In this document: positions 22,951 to 35,447 of the stretch, one piece after another | How positions within the stretch are numbered: position 1 is the stretch's first letter | How the letters are laid out: each line of letters begins with the position of its first letter | Assembly: GCA_004154925.1 (NCBI GenBank) | Contig: QJNS01000042.1 | Location: 124,001-188,000, forward strand | Length of the DNA stretch: 64,000 nucleotides | Origin: Monosporascus cannonballus | Taxonomy: Eukaryota; Ascomycota; Sordariomycetes; Xylariales | Direction of reading: 5' to 3' | Made by a program: the position numbers and the translations under genes | The notes under the pieces: model-generated | What the model was told of the DNA's origin: nothing | The model's database searches: none | The model's input: only the letters and a program-made list of their open reading frames with translations

Positions 22951-25533
22951 ACGTATAATAAAATATTATTATTAAAAAGTTATTACGGATTTTTATTTTC
23001 AATTAATATTTATTATATATTTTTATAAAAAAAGGTTATTAAGAAAAGGATACGTTAATTTATAAGAAAACTTTAAAACGATAATTAATATAACATATAA
23101 TAAGATATAATCGAAAACATAAAAGAATAATTCATTGAATAAGAAAAAAAATTATAATAAAATTAAAATTAATTAATTGAATTAAAAGATATAATAGGTC
23201 GGTAATAATAATAAATATAATAATTTAATACGTTAAACGAGGAAAATACAAATAAAACCTAATAATTTCAAATAGGAAGTAAAAGAAATTGTTTATAAAA
23301 AAGCAGTAAAATAACGAAAATGAAAGGAATTAAAAGGAGTTTTTAAAAAAGATTTTAAATATAACGATAAAAATCGTTTATAATTTTATTACAATAGATA
23401 TATAAATTGGAACGTATTAATATATTATAATAATAAATTACGGAATCTTAGGTAAAACTTATATTATACCAAATATGGTTAGTAAGCTTAAATTATGATG
23501 GAAATATAAATTAAAACTTTATATAATAATAAATACCGAAAATTAGGAATTTGCTTACAATAACGCGAAAGCTATACACGAAATTAATTATTTCCAAATA
23601 TTTATTAAAAGATATATTATGTAATTAATTTCGATATTGTTTTATAACAAAATTATAATATAATTTTAGAATCAATATGGATATATCAATACGGAATTTT
23701 AATTAATATAAGGATTAATTAAGTAAAACTTATTTTACATTTTATTAACAGATAAAAAAAGAAAATTAAGATTTTAATATTCGATCGGTAATAATAACAA
23801 ATATATATATAAAGATACAATAAAAACCTTATTATTTATAAAAATGAATTATAAGAAAGAATAGGTATTAAAAATACAACCTATTATTATTATTATAAGA
23901 ATAAAATTAAAATAATTAAATAACGACTTAAAATAATAACTTTAAAAGTTAAAATGTTTAATTAATATATTCTTATAATATTGTAAATATAAATAGTATT
24001 TTAAAAAACACTTCGATATGAAATTACTAGAATATAACAAATAAAATTATAAAAATTTTTAGAGAAGTATTTTTAATAAAGTTTTATTTTATTTATAACT
24101 TTAACGGATCTAAACCATATATTTTTAAAGAATTTCTAGAAAATCGACTATAAAAAAATAAATTCGAATTTGAAAATTACCAATAAAATATTTAATATTA
24201 TTTATACTTCAACAAACGGAGATTTAAGATTTGAAATTAATTATGGACAATTAAACGACGGTATTATTCAAAATCAAATATTATTATTTTCAATTACGGC
24301 AACAAGAAATTAAATTTACGGAATTAAGCAATTTATAACTGTCAATTTGGAAAATAAATATAATTTTATTAAAATTAAAAAGGTAAAAAATAAAAAATAA
24401 CATTTATAACAAAATACGGATTATTTGAAAATTTGGTTATATTAATGGGATTTATAACCGTATTAATAATTTTGTAATAAATAATAAATTATATGTTCTT
24501 AAAATATTTTAATCTTTTTATGGATTAATCCTTCGACGATATTTTCATTTTTTTAAAATAAAAGAATATATATACAGGATATATTTATAACATCCTTTAA
24601 GTTTTATAAAACGTAAGGTTATTTATTAATACAGAAAAAACTTAATTTTATATACAGAAAATAAAATATCTGAAATATATTATTACCTCAAAATATGTTA
24701 AGATGAACTTTTAAAAAATTATTATAATTATAAAATAGCGAATATTGATAATAATTATAAAGCTACAAATATTCCTTAAATTCGTTAATTATTATAAGAA
24801 ATATATTCCAAATTTTAATAAAATAATTATACTTTCAATAAACCTTGCAAAAAAAAAATAAATTTAAATAAATATTAAAGCAAATTTCGAAAATTAAAAA
24901 TAGGATTATTAACGAGCTAATATTAATTATGTACAATTTCAACCGTCCCGTTTTATTAAATACCGATATTTTGAATTACATATTAAACGTAATAATCGGA
25001 TAACGAAAAGATTAAGGCAAATTATATTTTATTAAATTTCTTTGGTACAAATTACAAGAAACTAAATTTAATTACGGTATTCCAGATAAAAAATATATGG
25101 TTATTATTATGGTATTTCGAAGAATTAAGTACTTTTAAAAGGAAATTTATATTAAATTAAGATTTATACAGATTATCAAAATTTAATCCGATTTATTTCA
25201 ATTAGGAAACATATAGGACAATAAGTTCATTAGGCGGAAAAATTAACCAATTTTAACTTCGTTATTAGTTATAAAAATATTTAGAAAATAAGAAAATAAA
25301 CGTATTAAGTAAATGATTAAACCTTAAAAACAGTTAATTAAAATGAGGTATATAATTTTAGATATTATTGTAAAAACATATTTATACTTACGATAAATTA
25401 CGATAATTCGTGTAATACCCTTCGATATGCGTTACAAATTTTAATAATATAATAATAATTTTGCAGAAAATTTAAAGATAAATAAAATATAAATTCCAGA
25501 AAAATATTAAAAAGATTTAACATAAGAAATATA
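22951..25533 (+). pseudogene. A6 pol, 5' part (protease/RT/RNase H region)
   Basis: This is plus-strand degenerate coding sequence colinear with the minus-strand pol of A2, interrupted at 25533 by element B and resumed at 32880. Frames are fragmented by TAA codons. RT and RNase H are inferred from alignment to A2 rather than from intact motifs. Confidence 0.6.
25529..25533. repeat. Left target-site duplication of element B (ATATA)
   Basis: ATATA precedes TGTAACG at 25534 and is repeated exactly at 32875-32879. Confidence 0.85.
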
Positions 25534-25970
25534 TGTAACGAACCGGCCATATATCCACCTGGAGATATGAGCAGTATCCGAAATGCGTCTTGATTTGCAG
25601 GTAATAATAGAGCGAAGAATAATTTAGAAATTTGTTCGTTAAAGAGATTTAAATACTTTTCTTTTAATTAGAGAACGGTATAGTTGCCTTTAAATTAATA
25701 GTTTAGATTGATAGTTAAGGAGCGAAACTAAATAAGTGCTTATTTATATAAAAAACCGATCCATTATATATCCTAACTTTTAAAGTAAGTATATTGTGGA
25801 TTTATGTGATTTATGTGATTTATGTAATTTGGTCCAGATTACTTAAATTACTTAGATTAATTAGATCACTTTAAGAACTAAGTTTTTTTGTCCGGAGTTT
25901 AGCCGTGACGGGTTCGCATTAGGCCTTAAAGGTTAGTTTTTTCGAAACAGGAACCCTTATTTCTGTAATA
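25534..25970 (-). repeat. 3' LTR of element B
   Basis: This 437-bp repeat starts TGTAACGAACCGGCC and ends CTGTAATA (mutated CTGTAACA). It contains short TGATTTATG repeats at about 25800-25830. It is the same length as its partner. Confidence 0.9.
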
Positions 25971-26084
25971 TTATTTTCCTTTTTTAAGGATTTTTGTCCC
26001 AAAGATAAGAATCGTAGGTAGCCATTTTGTTTTGTTGGAAAAAATTCTTGAAGGTATCCTAATTAACTTTATTATAATAGGCCA

Positions 26085-26703
26085 TATTTAAAAAGAAAAA
26101 AGAAAATCTCGTTTAAACTAACGCGAAACGCGTAATAACTATGCGAATTTTATCGAGAAATTTGGTTTCAAAATTATTATTTGTTCGAATTATGTTCGCC
26201 TGGGGGAACTTAATTGTTATTTTGTGGCGGATATCCCCAGTTGTAATTGTTATATCCGTTATTAATGTTTAACTTATAACGTATTAAATATAAATTGCTT
26301 AATGAAAATTAAAAAAGAACGCGAATATTTGCAAAAAAAATAACGCAAGGTAAAAAATATTTTAATCGCGTATTAAGAAGCGCTGGCAGCGTACCAGGAG
26401 GCCGCCGAAAAAAGAACGAAAGAATTTGTTAATCGGTTGAAACGCATCTGCCTATAGCAGGGCGTTTTGAAAAAAAAGGTTTTTGTGATTTTAAAGGAAG
26501 TTTATGAATTGGATTAGCTAAAAAAATAAAAGAAATTAGAGAAGGAATAGCGGCGCATGGAAACAAAATAAGCTTAGCTTATTTTCAAGATAGATACTAT
26601 CGCAAAGGCGTTTATTTTTTTCGGCTGGAACGCCGTAGGGCTGGATTTAAGTAAGGGTTTATTATCGCCTGCGACCTTAGCCGTATTAGAGACGGTCGGT
26701 TAG
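26085..26703 (+). pseudogene. Additional antisense ORF of family B: Cys motif plus coiled coil
   Basis: It lies between the 3' LTR and the chromodomain, opposite to gag-pol. A start ATA (mutated ATG) opens a Lys-rich N-terminus (FKKKKEN). A shifted frame has C-x2-Y-x7-C-x8-C-x2-Y, fitting C-x2-C-x7-C-x8-C-x2-C with two Cys changed to Tyr. A long charged helix follows, with heptad-like pieces (EALAAYQEAAEKRTKEFVNR, LKKKVFVILKEVYELD, LEKE and RRMETK). The end is FKIDTIAKAFIFFGWNAVGL, then ATLAVLETVG and TAG. It would be about 205 residues. Length, order and location match the family A ORF although the two families differ elsewhere. Function unknown; possibly nucleic-acid binding. Confidence 0.65.
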
Positions 26704-26744
26704 GATTTTGGCGGTAAAATATCTTAATTAGGTTTATCGTATTT

Positions 26745-29700
26745 GTTAAGTATGTAAATGGTTCCCAAATATTTTCTTTATGTAAATATTTTTCCTATTT
26801 AACTAGGTACTAAACTTTGTTTTTAATTATTTTAAAATCTAATATTTATTCGATTTTATATTCGTTAAAATCTTTTTCAAATTCCAGATCTATTTTTAAT
26901 GGGGCGTTTTTGGGTGCTAGTTTAAATAGGGAAATTTGGAAAATAAGATATTTTCTTATAGTTTTAGGTAATAACAGTCGGTAATTAATTTTAGAAATAA
27001 TTTTTTTAATTTTAAATAGGCTAAGTTTTTTAAAATCGAACTTATCGCTGAGCTTTTTCGTTTTAATTTATAAAATGTTTAAAATTACGTTTTGTTTTTG
27101 GCGTAATAAGTAAACCTTGTTTTCTTTCGTTAAAATTAATCTCTTAATTCTTTTTTTGTTATAATACTAAGTTATCCGTTATTAAAAAATTATAATTCGT
27201 TTTTAAAACTGGCTTATATTATTTTAATTTTTATTATTAATGTTTTTGCTTTTGAGGTAATTATAACAATTTTTGGTATTTTGTTAAACGGTTATTTAAA
27301 TCGGTTTGTTTTTGCTTTATATCCGTATATAATTATATAAAAGAATACGCCTATATTTTCGTTAACGAATATATTATAAACGATTTGCGCTATTAGTAAA
27401 AATTTTACTTAATTATTTTATAAATAATTAACATAATTTCGGAAATATTATTCCAAAATTTAATTAAATTGTTTTATTTATCCATCCGTTTAAAGGTGAT
27501 ACGTTGTCGAAAACTTAAGCTTAATACCGATTTATTTAAAAAACCTGATATTAAATCTTAAAATAAAAAACGTATTTTTGTTGGAAATAATCTTTTCTGG
27601 TATCTTATATTTATTTAAATAATATTTAATAAAAATATAAACTAGTTATTTTGCCGTTACGTTTTTTTTTAAAAAATAAAAAATACTTATGTTGAGTAAG
27701 TTTATCGACAATCACCTATATTCCGTCGTATTTAACTCTAATAATTAAATCCTTAAATAAAGGTAAGCTAATAATAAAGTTCTAAGTTATGGTATTCCGT
27801 ATTTTATTAAAAGTATTAATAAATTATAATAATCCGTAAAGCTTATGGCGTATTACCTTATCTTTATTATAAATAATATAATCCTTAATTACTTTTTTAA
27901 TTATTCGACGTAATTTTAGGAAGTTATATTTCTTTTACAATCGTCTAACAATTTTGAAAATTTTTTTGATATCCATATAATGGATTTTCGTAAAATTTTA
28001 TGACGAATTATTTTTGTTAAGTTTTGGGAATATAGATTTTTCCATAGTACAATAACTGATTTTTTGGTTATCCCTTTAACTATTGGACTTTTCCTTGTTT
28101 TTCCGTATCGAAAGAATTTCGGAATTATATTAGGAATTCGGATATTGGTTTCCTTATTATCTTGCATAACCGTATAATGCCGTTTTGGTTATATTATAGC
28201 ATTTATATATTTCTTTTAGGAACTTTGGAATCGTAATCTTTTTTACGGCTAAAAATATCTGCTTGCATAATTTTTTTTCCTTTGATATAAAATATCCTAA
28301 AATTAATTCGTAATAGGAAAATTATCCATATTTTATATCGTTCATTTAGTTTTTGTACCTTTATAAATCGAATAAGCTTTTTGTAATCAGAATAAATATT
28401 AAAAAGGTTTTTAATTTTATTAAAAAATAATTTTTATTTTTTAAAAGTATTAATAATTACTAATAATTCTTTATCGTAAATTAATTATTTAAGTTCCGTA
28501 TTTTTAAATACCTTTAAATAATATACTAATGGGTATTATTTATTATTATTTTTAACTGTTTTAAGATAACACTTAATACATAATCTAAAGCATTTGGTTT
28601 TAAGCGTTTTTTTGTCGGCATTAAGTAATTTTATTATGGGTCCGCTCGTAATTATATTTTTTAAAATTTGGAATGTTTCTTTCGTTTTTTCTAGAAATTC
28701 AAATTTTTTTCCTACATACTTTTTAATAATAAATTTCGTTAATAACTTAATTATATTTCCGTATCTCTTAATTAGGCCGCGTACGTAATCCGTAAATTCT
28801 AAGATTTGCCGGATATTTATAACGGTTATCTTATTAAGAATAGGCCAATCCTTAATTATTTCCATTTTAAAACGTTAAATCTAAATTTGGCCGAAAGTAA
28901 GAATATATCCCAAAAAACTTAGTTTCTGTATATGTCATATAGTTTTAACTGGGTTAATTCGGATATTCGCTTTATTTAACGTTTAAAACATTTGGGCGAC
29001 TTGCTTTTTGTACTTCTTTAAAGTTTCGGAATAAATAAGGATATCGTCGAGATAGATAAATAAAAATTTGTTTAAAAACTTTTTAAGCGTAATTATAATT
29101 AGACGTTAAAAACTGGCGGAAATATTGATAAATCCTATAGGTATTATTTTGTATTCGTAAAGTCCATATATTATTCTAAATGCGGTTTTCCATTTTTTAC
29201 CCTTGGCCATTTTGATACGATAGTAACTGTTTCGGAAATTAAATATAATAAATTATTTGGCTTTATTAACGTTCTCCATTAACGTATTTGTAAAGGTTAA
29301 AGGATATTCATTTTTAATCGTAATGTTGTTTAGATATTTATAGTCGATTATTTTTTTGAAAACTAAATTTCCGTCTTTATCGATCTTTTACTTTCCATCC
29401 TTAGTTTTTGGTATTATGAAAACGGGGTATTTAGCGGGAGAATTAAAGAATTAAATATATCCTTTTTTAGCTTAAATTAAGTGCTTTTTTATAAGACCTT
29501 CGACTTATTAAGGTTTATATAGTAAATCTTATAAAATTTAGAATGGTGCCTTTTTTTGATAGGTATTTTGTGATCCCATTAGCCGTAAGGTGGCAATTCG
29601 TAATTTTTTTTGTCTTTAAATAATTTCTTGAATTATCGATATTTAGGTGGTATTATGGAAGATTAATCTTCAATCTGGATTTCCTTAATAATATAGCAGA

Positions 29701-29900
29701 TTTTTTGGTCGTTTTTTTCGGGTGGTTTATTTTCTTATAAGAATATTTGATATTTTTAATTAATATGTAAATTATTAAATCTAAATTATGGTATTCCCAG
29801 ATTAATATCGTATCCGGAAATATCCGCAATATCCCGCGAAATCCATTTTTAATATCTTTAAATCCGTACTAGGAGTTCTTTAGTTTTCCGTAAGATTCAT
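26745..29900 (-). pseudogene. Element B pol: RT, RNase H, integrase, chromodomain
   Basis: On the minus strand, 28865-28536 is still open and shows the RT/RNase H connection: LEFTDYVRGLIKRYGNIIKL, KKFEFLEKTKETFQILK and ITSGPIIKLLN, followed by the place of the TDAS box. At about 26870-26745 a chromodomain reads YLVK.EKYLHKENIWEPF with Trp mostly intact. Integrase lies between. Other stretches are broken by TAA. The product would synthesise and integrate element DNA; the chromodomain would bias integration to heterochromatin, as known for chromoviruses. Confidence 0.78.
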
Positions 29901-32380
29901 CCGTTTTCGTACGTGGACAAACTTCCGTTTATTATGCATAACTTATAGGACTTCAACTTATATTTCCAAGGAATCTGATATTTTTCTGCTATTAAAGGAA
30001 TAATGAATTTCATTCGGTTTTGAATCGATTATGGCTTTAAACGTTTTGTTTTTGTATCGCAAAAGGATTTCGATCTGGCTGCGTAATTCTTTTGTTACTT
30101 TACATAAGATCTTGTATATTAAGGTTCCTCGATGCTTTACTTTCGAGGGCCTTTATCGTTTTTTGATTAACGTAATCTGCCTGCGAAAAAGCGTTTTATT
30201 TTCGCGTTTTTTCGGCTGCGTGTTTAATATAGTGGTTATCCATGTACTTATATTATTTTTTTCTGCCTAATTGGTATTTAAAAGTAATTATTTTCTTTTG
30301 GCTTATCTTTTAATCTTATATTTTCTGAATTATAAGGTTAGAAAAGTGTATCTCCGAAAGAAATATTCCTATATTTAGGAATTCGTATTGGATACAAAGT
30401 ATCGGAAAATAACACAAATATCCTTTTGATATGGCCTTCCGATTCCATTTTGAATTGGGATATAAGTATCAAAACCTAGGGTATTCTGGTTATCGAGGAG
30501 TTTTTATGCATTCATATTCATTATCTAATTGGGTAAGTATTTTTTCGTCCCATTTAGGCCAAAAGTTATTAGTTTCTTTGGCTTTAAAATAAACGAGATA
30601 ATCGTCCTAATAGCAAACGGTAAAATGTAACAGGTTATAAAAGTTTACCGATAATATCTTTTAGTAAATAGTATATTTTGAAAATTTATAAAGTTCTGGG
30701 AATAATTGTCCGTGGTTACTGATATCTGGTCGAAATTAACCGTTTATATCGTATATTTTACACCTTTATATATCGAAATAACAAAGATATCTTAATTTTA
30801 TAGCTATTCTGGAAGCCATTTATCCTAGGTAATATTTGTAGGCTTTAATTATAAAATCCTAATAAACTGGATAATTCTCGTATTTTAAAATATCGTTCTG
30901 AATTTGAATAATTCTGGTAATAATAAAATTTAGCTAGGAGGAAATCGAATTAATTTGTTTTTCTTTTTTTTTTGCCTTACTATTTGTTTTTTGTTTAATT
31001 ATTCTGATTTCTTTTTGGGATTAAGGAATTTTTTTTTTCTTGGAATTCCTTTTGGTAAAAAAACGATATTTATTCTTAAAATATCCCTTTTTGCTATAAT
31101 TAAAATATTTTATTTTAAACTTGTTTTTCTTGGGTTCCTTTAAAGTAATACTTATTTCCTTTTAAGACTTGCCTTTATCTTTTTTGGTTCGGTTATTAAT
31201 ACTTTTATGGTTATTTCGTCTGCCGGTTCCCTTTTTTTCGAAATACCAATTAAAAGTACGGCGGTCGGCAATAATAATTTTGTCGGTATATTTTACAAAA
31301 GATCTTATTTTAGGTTCCATATATAGTTCGTCTTTAACTTAAGGTTTTAGGCCGTCGTAATAAGGATAAAATAATACGTTTTCTGGTAAGTTAAAAATAA
31401 TTACTAAGCGATTAAACTTAATTATATATTCGGATATTAACTTAATTTAGTAAAGTAAATAAAATTATTTAACCGTATGTTATTTTTTATTTGGATTTCC
31501 AAATAAGGTTCGTGTTTTTTTTTTGAAATATTTATATTTGTTAAAAATATAATTAATTATATTTAAAGGTTTTTCGGGGTAATTTTGCAAATAACTTTTT
31601 ATAATAGGTTCGAACCATAAAAAAACCTTTCCGGTAAATAACTAAAAAATAACCATTATTTTTTAATAATTTTTTATCGAAAAATTCTTATAGAATTTAA
31701 GGTAAAATCTGGCCTAAACCAAAAATCTTTTTATATCCGTAAATCCATTATAGGGCTTAGGGGAAATTGGTTTATAACCTTTGATAACCGGCATTCCATG
31801 GTAATTTGGAGGTGGTACAATTCCTTTTCGTAATTAATTTGCGCCAAATAATGGCAAGATCGAAGTTTTTTATTATTATGGTCGTTCCGCGCCGTACGAA
31901 GATAATTGGAAATCATTTCTTTGGTTTCGCCCTTTAAGAAAGCCGAATTACAGGAAAGCCGGTTTCTTTTTTTTTAGCAAGTCAAATATTTTCCTTTTTT
32001 AAGCTTTTGACTTTTTAAATTAAAAAGTCCCATCTTTTTTCCATAATAAATTCTTTCTTTCCGGTTAAATATTTTAATATTTTTCCCTTTTAATTTCTGG
32101 CTATATATTCCTTTTTATCCTTATTTATTTTAGCCTTTTACACCTTAATTATTTTCTTTATAAATAAAGTTTATTATTAGGGTTACGAGGAAAAAAAATC
32201 TCCTTAAGATCTAATAATAAAAAATACCATATTATTAATTAGTTACAGAATTTTTTTAATAAGTAATAAATCGATTAATTTAGTTATTAATTTTTTACCG
32301 GTTAATAACGGGGATCGGGTTTGTTATTTATTTTTTAAATATCGTCCTATATTATCGTTTACATTAAATTTAAAAAAGCT
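29901..32380 (-). pseudogene. Element B gag region
   Basis: This minus-strand degenerate coding region follows the 5' LTR. It is placed by position between the LTR and RT. I could not assign capsid or zinc-knuckle motifs with confidence. Open stretches on the plus strand here look like shadows. Confidence 0.45.
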
Positions 32381-32437
32381 TATGCCCTAATTAAGCGATA
32401 AATTATTTATTAGCTTTTAATTAAAAAGTTATCAAAA

Positions 32438-32874
32438 TATAACGAACCTGTTATATATCTACCTGGAGGTATAAGCAATATCCGAAATAGGTCTTGATTT
32501 ACAAGTAATAATAAGGCGAAAAATAATTCAGAAATCTATTTGTTAAAAAGATTTAAATACTTTTCCTTTAATTAAAAAAAGGTGCAATTACCTTAAAACT
32601 GAAAATTTAAATTAATAACTAAGGAACGAAACTAAATAGGTACTTATTTACATAAAAAACCGATCCATTATATATCCTAATTTCCAAAGTAAGTATATTG
32701 TAAATCTATATAATCTATATAATTTATGTAATCTGGTCCAAATTACTTAAATCACCTAGATCAATTAGATCACCTTAAGAACCAAATTTCTCTGTCCGGA
32801 GTTTAGCCGTAACAGGTTCGCCCTAGGCCTTAAACGTTGATCTCCTGGAGGCAGGAACCCCTGTTCCTGTAACA
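32438..32874 (-). repeat. 5' LTR of element B
   Basis: This 437-bp repeat starts TATAACGAACC (mutated TGTAACGAACC) and ends CCTGTAACA. Its partner is 25534-25970. The 50 internal bases next to it (32388-32437) recur at 3910-3959 in the other B copy. Confidence 0.9.
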
Positions 32875-32879
32875 ATATA
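32875..32879. repeat. Right target-site duplication of element B (ATATA)
   Basis: This is an exact partner of 25529-25533. Confidence 0.85.
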
Positions 32880-34120
32880 CAAATATTAATTATACGTATA
32901 TTCAAGAATTTATAAAGCCTTAAAACGGCTGTAATATATATATATTATTTTAAAAAAAATTATTAGTACAAAAAATTACACGATAATACGATGTTTACGA
33001 CAAAACGAAGAGTTGACGACATATACTATATAAAAAATTATAATTATTATGAATTGCAAAATATTTATAATATTTCATTATATTCAACTGTATTATTAAA
33101 TTATTTATATCAAAAAGTCTAATTATAAAAATATATTAAATAATATTTTCGTAATTATTACCCGATTTATAAAACTGTTTTATTTTCTATTATATTATAA
33201 TAATATAAACGTTAAACAATTAATATATATTCTTTTAAAAATTATTTTTAGTATATACGAATTATTAAGAAAAGTATTTTAAATAAAGAATTAATAATCT
33301 TATTAAAACTTTAATAAAACTTTATAACGTAGATCGGCCCATATTTTAATTAATTCAATATATTTAAATTTTAAATAAATAAATAAATAAAACAAATAAA
33401 TTAATTCTTAAAAATTTGCTTCCGATATAATATTAATTATGAATAATGTAATTAAATTAAGGCATTATTTATTATCTAAATGGCATTTAAAATTAATTAT
33501 TACGAAAATATTAAGATAATATCTGCAAACGTAAATTTTGATTTTATTTTAAAAGTTTTCAAAAAATATCTAACGATAATGCAATTAATATTAAAGTAAT
33601 TTTTACCTTAAATTAATTACGATAATTATATTAAAAATTAAAAATAAAACTAGAATTTGTGCGAAATTAAATAAGTGAATATTATAATCAGAAAAGGTTA
33701 AAAGAATTAATTTTTAAAAAAAGGAAATAGTTTCTTTCATTGTTAAAAATATTTAAATAAAACGACTTAACCAAGACTTCGATTTTAAATATATCGGTTT
33801 ATATAAAATTGCTAAGAAAAATTTAAAAAACAATTATTAATTAGAATCTTTATCAAAAGTTAAATTTCGTTCAATTTTTTACGCTATTTTATTTAAATTA
33901 GTAATCAAAATAATTAAAGTATTTATGCTATAAAACGGTATAAAAATGGAAAATCAATAGGTATATAAGGTGGAAAGAATTTTCGATATGCGGAAATTAA
34001 ACGGATTTACTTAGTATTTAATTAAGTAAAAAAAGTTTCCGGATTCTAAAAACATTTGAAAATTTGCCAAGAATGTTATTGGTATCGAGTACTTGTTAAA
34101 GAATTTTTACCAGTAACGAC
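32880..34120 (+). pseudogene. A6 pol, 3' part: integrase end and chromodomain
   Basis: This plus-strand segment continues A6 pol after element B. About 33720-33800 reads LNQDFDFKYIGLYKIAKK (integrase C-terminal region). About 33957-34120 is the clearest chromodomain of the window: VYKVERIFDMRKLNGFT, QYLIK.KKFPDSEN and a closing LLKNFYQ. Aromatic cage positions are partly lost through Trp-to-stop or Gln-to-stop changes. Confidence 0.78.
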
Positions 34121-34149
34121 GAAATTAATGAAAATAATGGCATTTTAAT

Positions 34150-34650
34150 TTACAATAATTATGGAAAAAAAACGTCTGGTTTATTACGTTCCAGTTAATA
34201 ACGTCCATTTTACTGGAAATCTGTATTTTAATTATAAATTCGGATTCCAAATAAATAAAGTCGTTAAAATCGTCCAAAGATTAGAAACTGCGATTATCGA
34301 ATTTTGTACTGGAAAACTAATAATATTGACGTTAATGATATATACAAAAAAGCCGCGTAAGAATTTCTGATAAAGATTTTTCGGCTGTTAATTTTTTCTT
34401 GTTTAATTTTTTCGATTTCGCGATATGCCAATTAATTATGGAAATAAGGATTTCGGTCCCGTTATACGAACGACCTTAACGAACATATTTTTATAACGAA
34501 AAAACCCGTCCATTATCTGGCAATTAAGTTACCGGACGAAACAAAAAAAAAATAAAATATCGTATCGAAACCTTTAAAATTAGTTAAATTAGCCAAAGCA
34601 AATCGTTATTCGGATTTGCAGGAACGACGTTTGGATATACCGGAAAATAT
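34150..34650 (-). pseudogene. Additional antisense ORF (A6 copy)
   Basis: On the minus strand an ATA (mutated ATG) near 34650 opens FSGISKRRSCKSE, again a basic N-terminus, lying opposite to gag-pol and between chromodomain and 3' LTR. The later part contains IEKIKQEKINSRKIFIRNS, a charged helix-like stretch. The cysteine motif is only partly recognisable (KICSLRS region). This is the weakest copy. Confidence 0.4.
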
Positions 34651-34718
34651 GTTAAAGGTATGCGAAAAATCTTACCAAAGAAAATCTTAAGGGCAAGATT
34701 TCGGAAAAGGGAAAAGCG

Positions 34719-35049
34719 TATTACGATTTGACAAATTACGGTTTCCAGATACGGTTGTAGCAGCAAAGGGCTAAGAGAACTATGTGGATTAGATTACGTA
34801 ATAGATTATTAACTTACGCATAGTAAGCTAGTAAGCCGGATTACTAACTTACGGATAGTGAGCCAGTAAGCTGGATTATTAACTTACGAATAGTAAGTTA
34901 GTAAGCAAGTAAGCTAGTATAAGGATATATACGTTTATTAATTTCATAGTTTAAATAGCTTCAGCTTGCAATATAACGTCGTTACCTAAGGTACTCTTGG
35001 AATTACGAAATGTGATACGTTACTGTATCTATTGCTTAAATTCCCAGGA
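34719..35049 (+). repeat. Truncated 3' LTR of A6 (AACTTACG-type core, three units)
   Basis: It matches the 5' LTR at 20831 (ATTACGATTTGACAAATTACGG start). Its 35-bp core has three units (about 34812-34920) against about two in the 5' LTR. It stops at CCAGGATA, where the second LTR begins, so about 80 bp of its end are missing. Confidence 0.8.
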
Positions 35050-35442
35050 TATTACGACCCAACAAGCTCCGGCCTCAAGAAATGGTAAAACAAGGATCAT
35101 ACGGGCCACCCCATAAGGTTACGTAACGGTAATCACTACCAAGCCAGTGATTAGAAGTAATTAAAGGAGATCATAAGCAAGTATAATTTTTACCAGCCGT
35201 ATAATTATAAGTAATTAAGCCGAAAAAAAGGAAAATATATACGTTTGTTATTTCCATAATTGAAATAACTTTAACTTATAATATATATTAATACCAATCT
35301 TTTATAATACGTTTTTGCACTTTTGGTACTAAAAAATATAATACGATTACTATATTTCTTACTTAAATTCCCACGATATTCTTATCAACATAAACCCGTC
35401 GACTTAAGATTTAATAGTTGGTTAAATCGCCAAGCCGTTACA
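35050..35442 (+). repeat. Second right-end LTR of A6 (type-1 core)
   Basis: This 393-bp repeat runs from TATTACGACCC to GCCGTTACA. Its core matches the A1 LTR (3536-3909, reverse) rather than the A6 5' LTR. It is followed at once by the AATAA target duplication of A6. Confidence 0.82.
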
Positions 35443-35447
35443 AATAA
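35443..35447. repeat. Right target-site duplication of A6 (AATAA)
   Basis: This is an exact partner of 20826-20830. Confidence 0.85.

Larger units (their letters stand above)
25534..32874 (-). mobile_element. Family B Ty3/gypsy chromodomain element, full length
   Basis: This 7341-bp element has two 437-bp LTRs (25534-25970 and 32438-32874) and ATATA on both sides. Gag-pol is on the minus strand, so the right LTR is the 5' LTR. A purine-rich tract (minus strand, AAAAAAGGAAAATAA) abuts the left, 3' LTR. The order from the 5' LTR is gag, protease/RT/RNase H, integrase and chromodomain, followed by an additional ORF on the opposite strand before the 3' LTR. It is RIP-mutated but better preserved than family A. 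Confidence 0.92.
20831..35442 (+). mobile_element. Family A element A6, opposite orientation, carrying element B
   Basis: This is the only family A copy with gag-pol on the plus strand. It is flanked by AATAA and inserted into the copia pol. The order is 5' LTR 20831-21191, gag, pol start, element B 25534-32874, pol end with chromodomain, antisense ORF, a truncated LTR 34719-35049, and a second, different LTR 35050-35442. Without B it is about 7.3 kb, longer than its relatives because of the extra LTR and a 133-bp short element at 22470. Confidence 0.85.

Noticed and set aside
34161..34370. 69-codon plus-strand ORF behind the A6 chromodomain
   Set aside because: It overlaps the antisense additional ORF, which is conserved in the other copies; no counterpart of this plus frame occurs in A2-A5.
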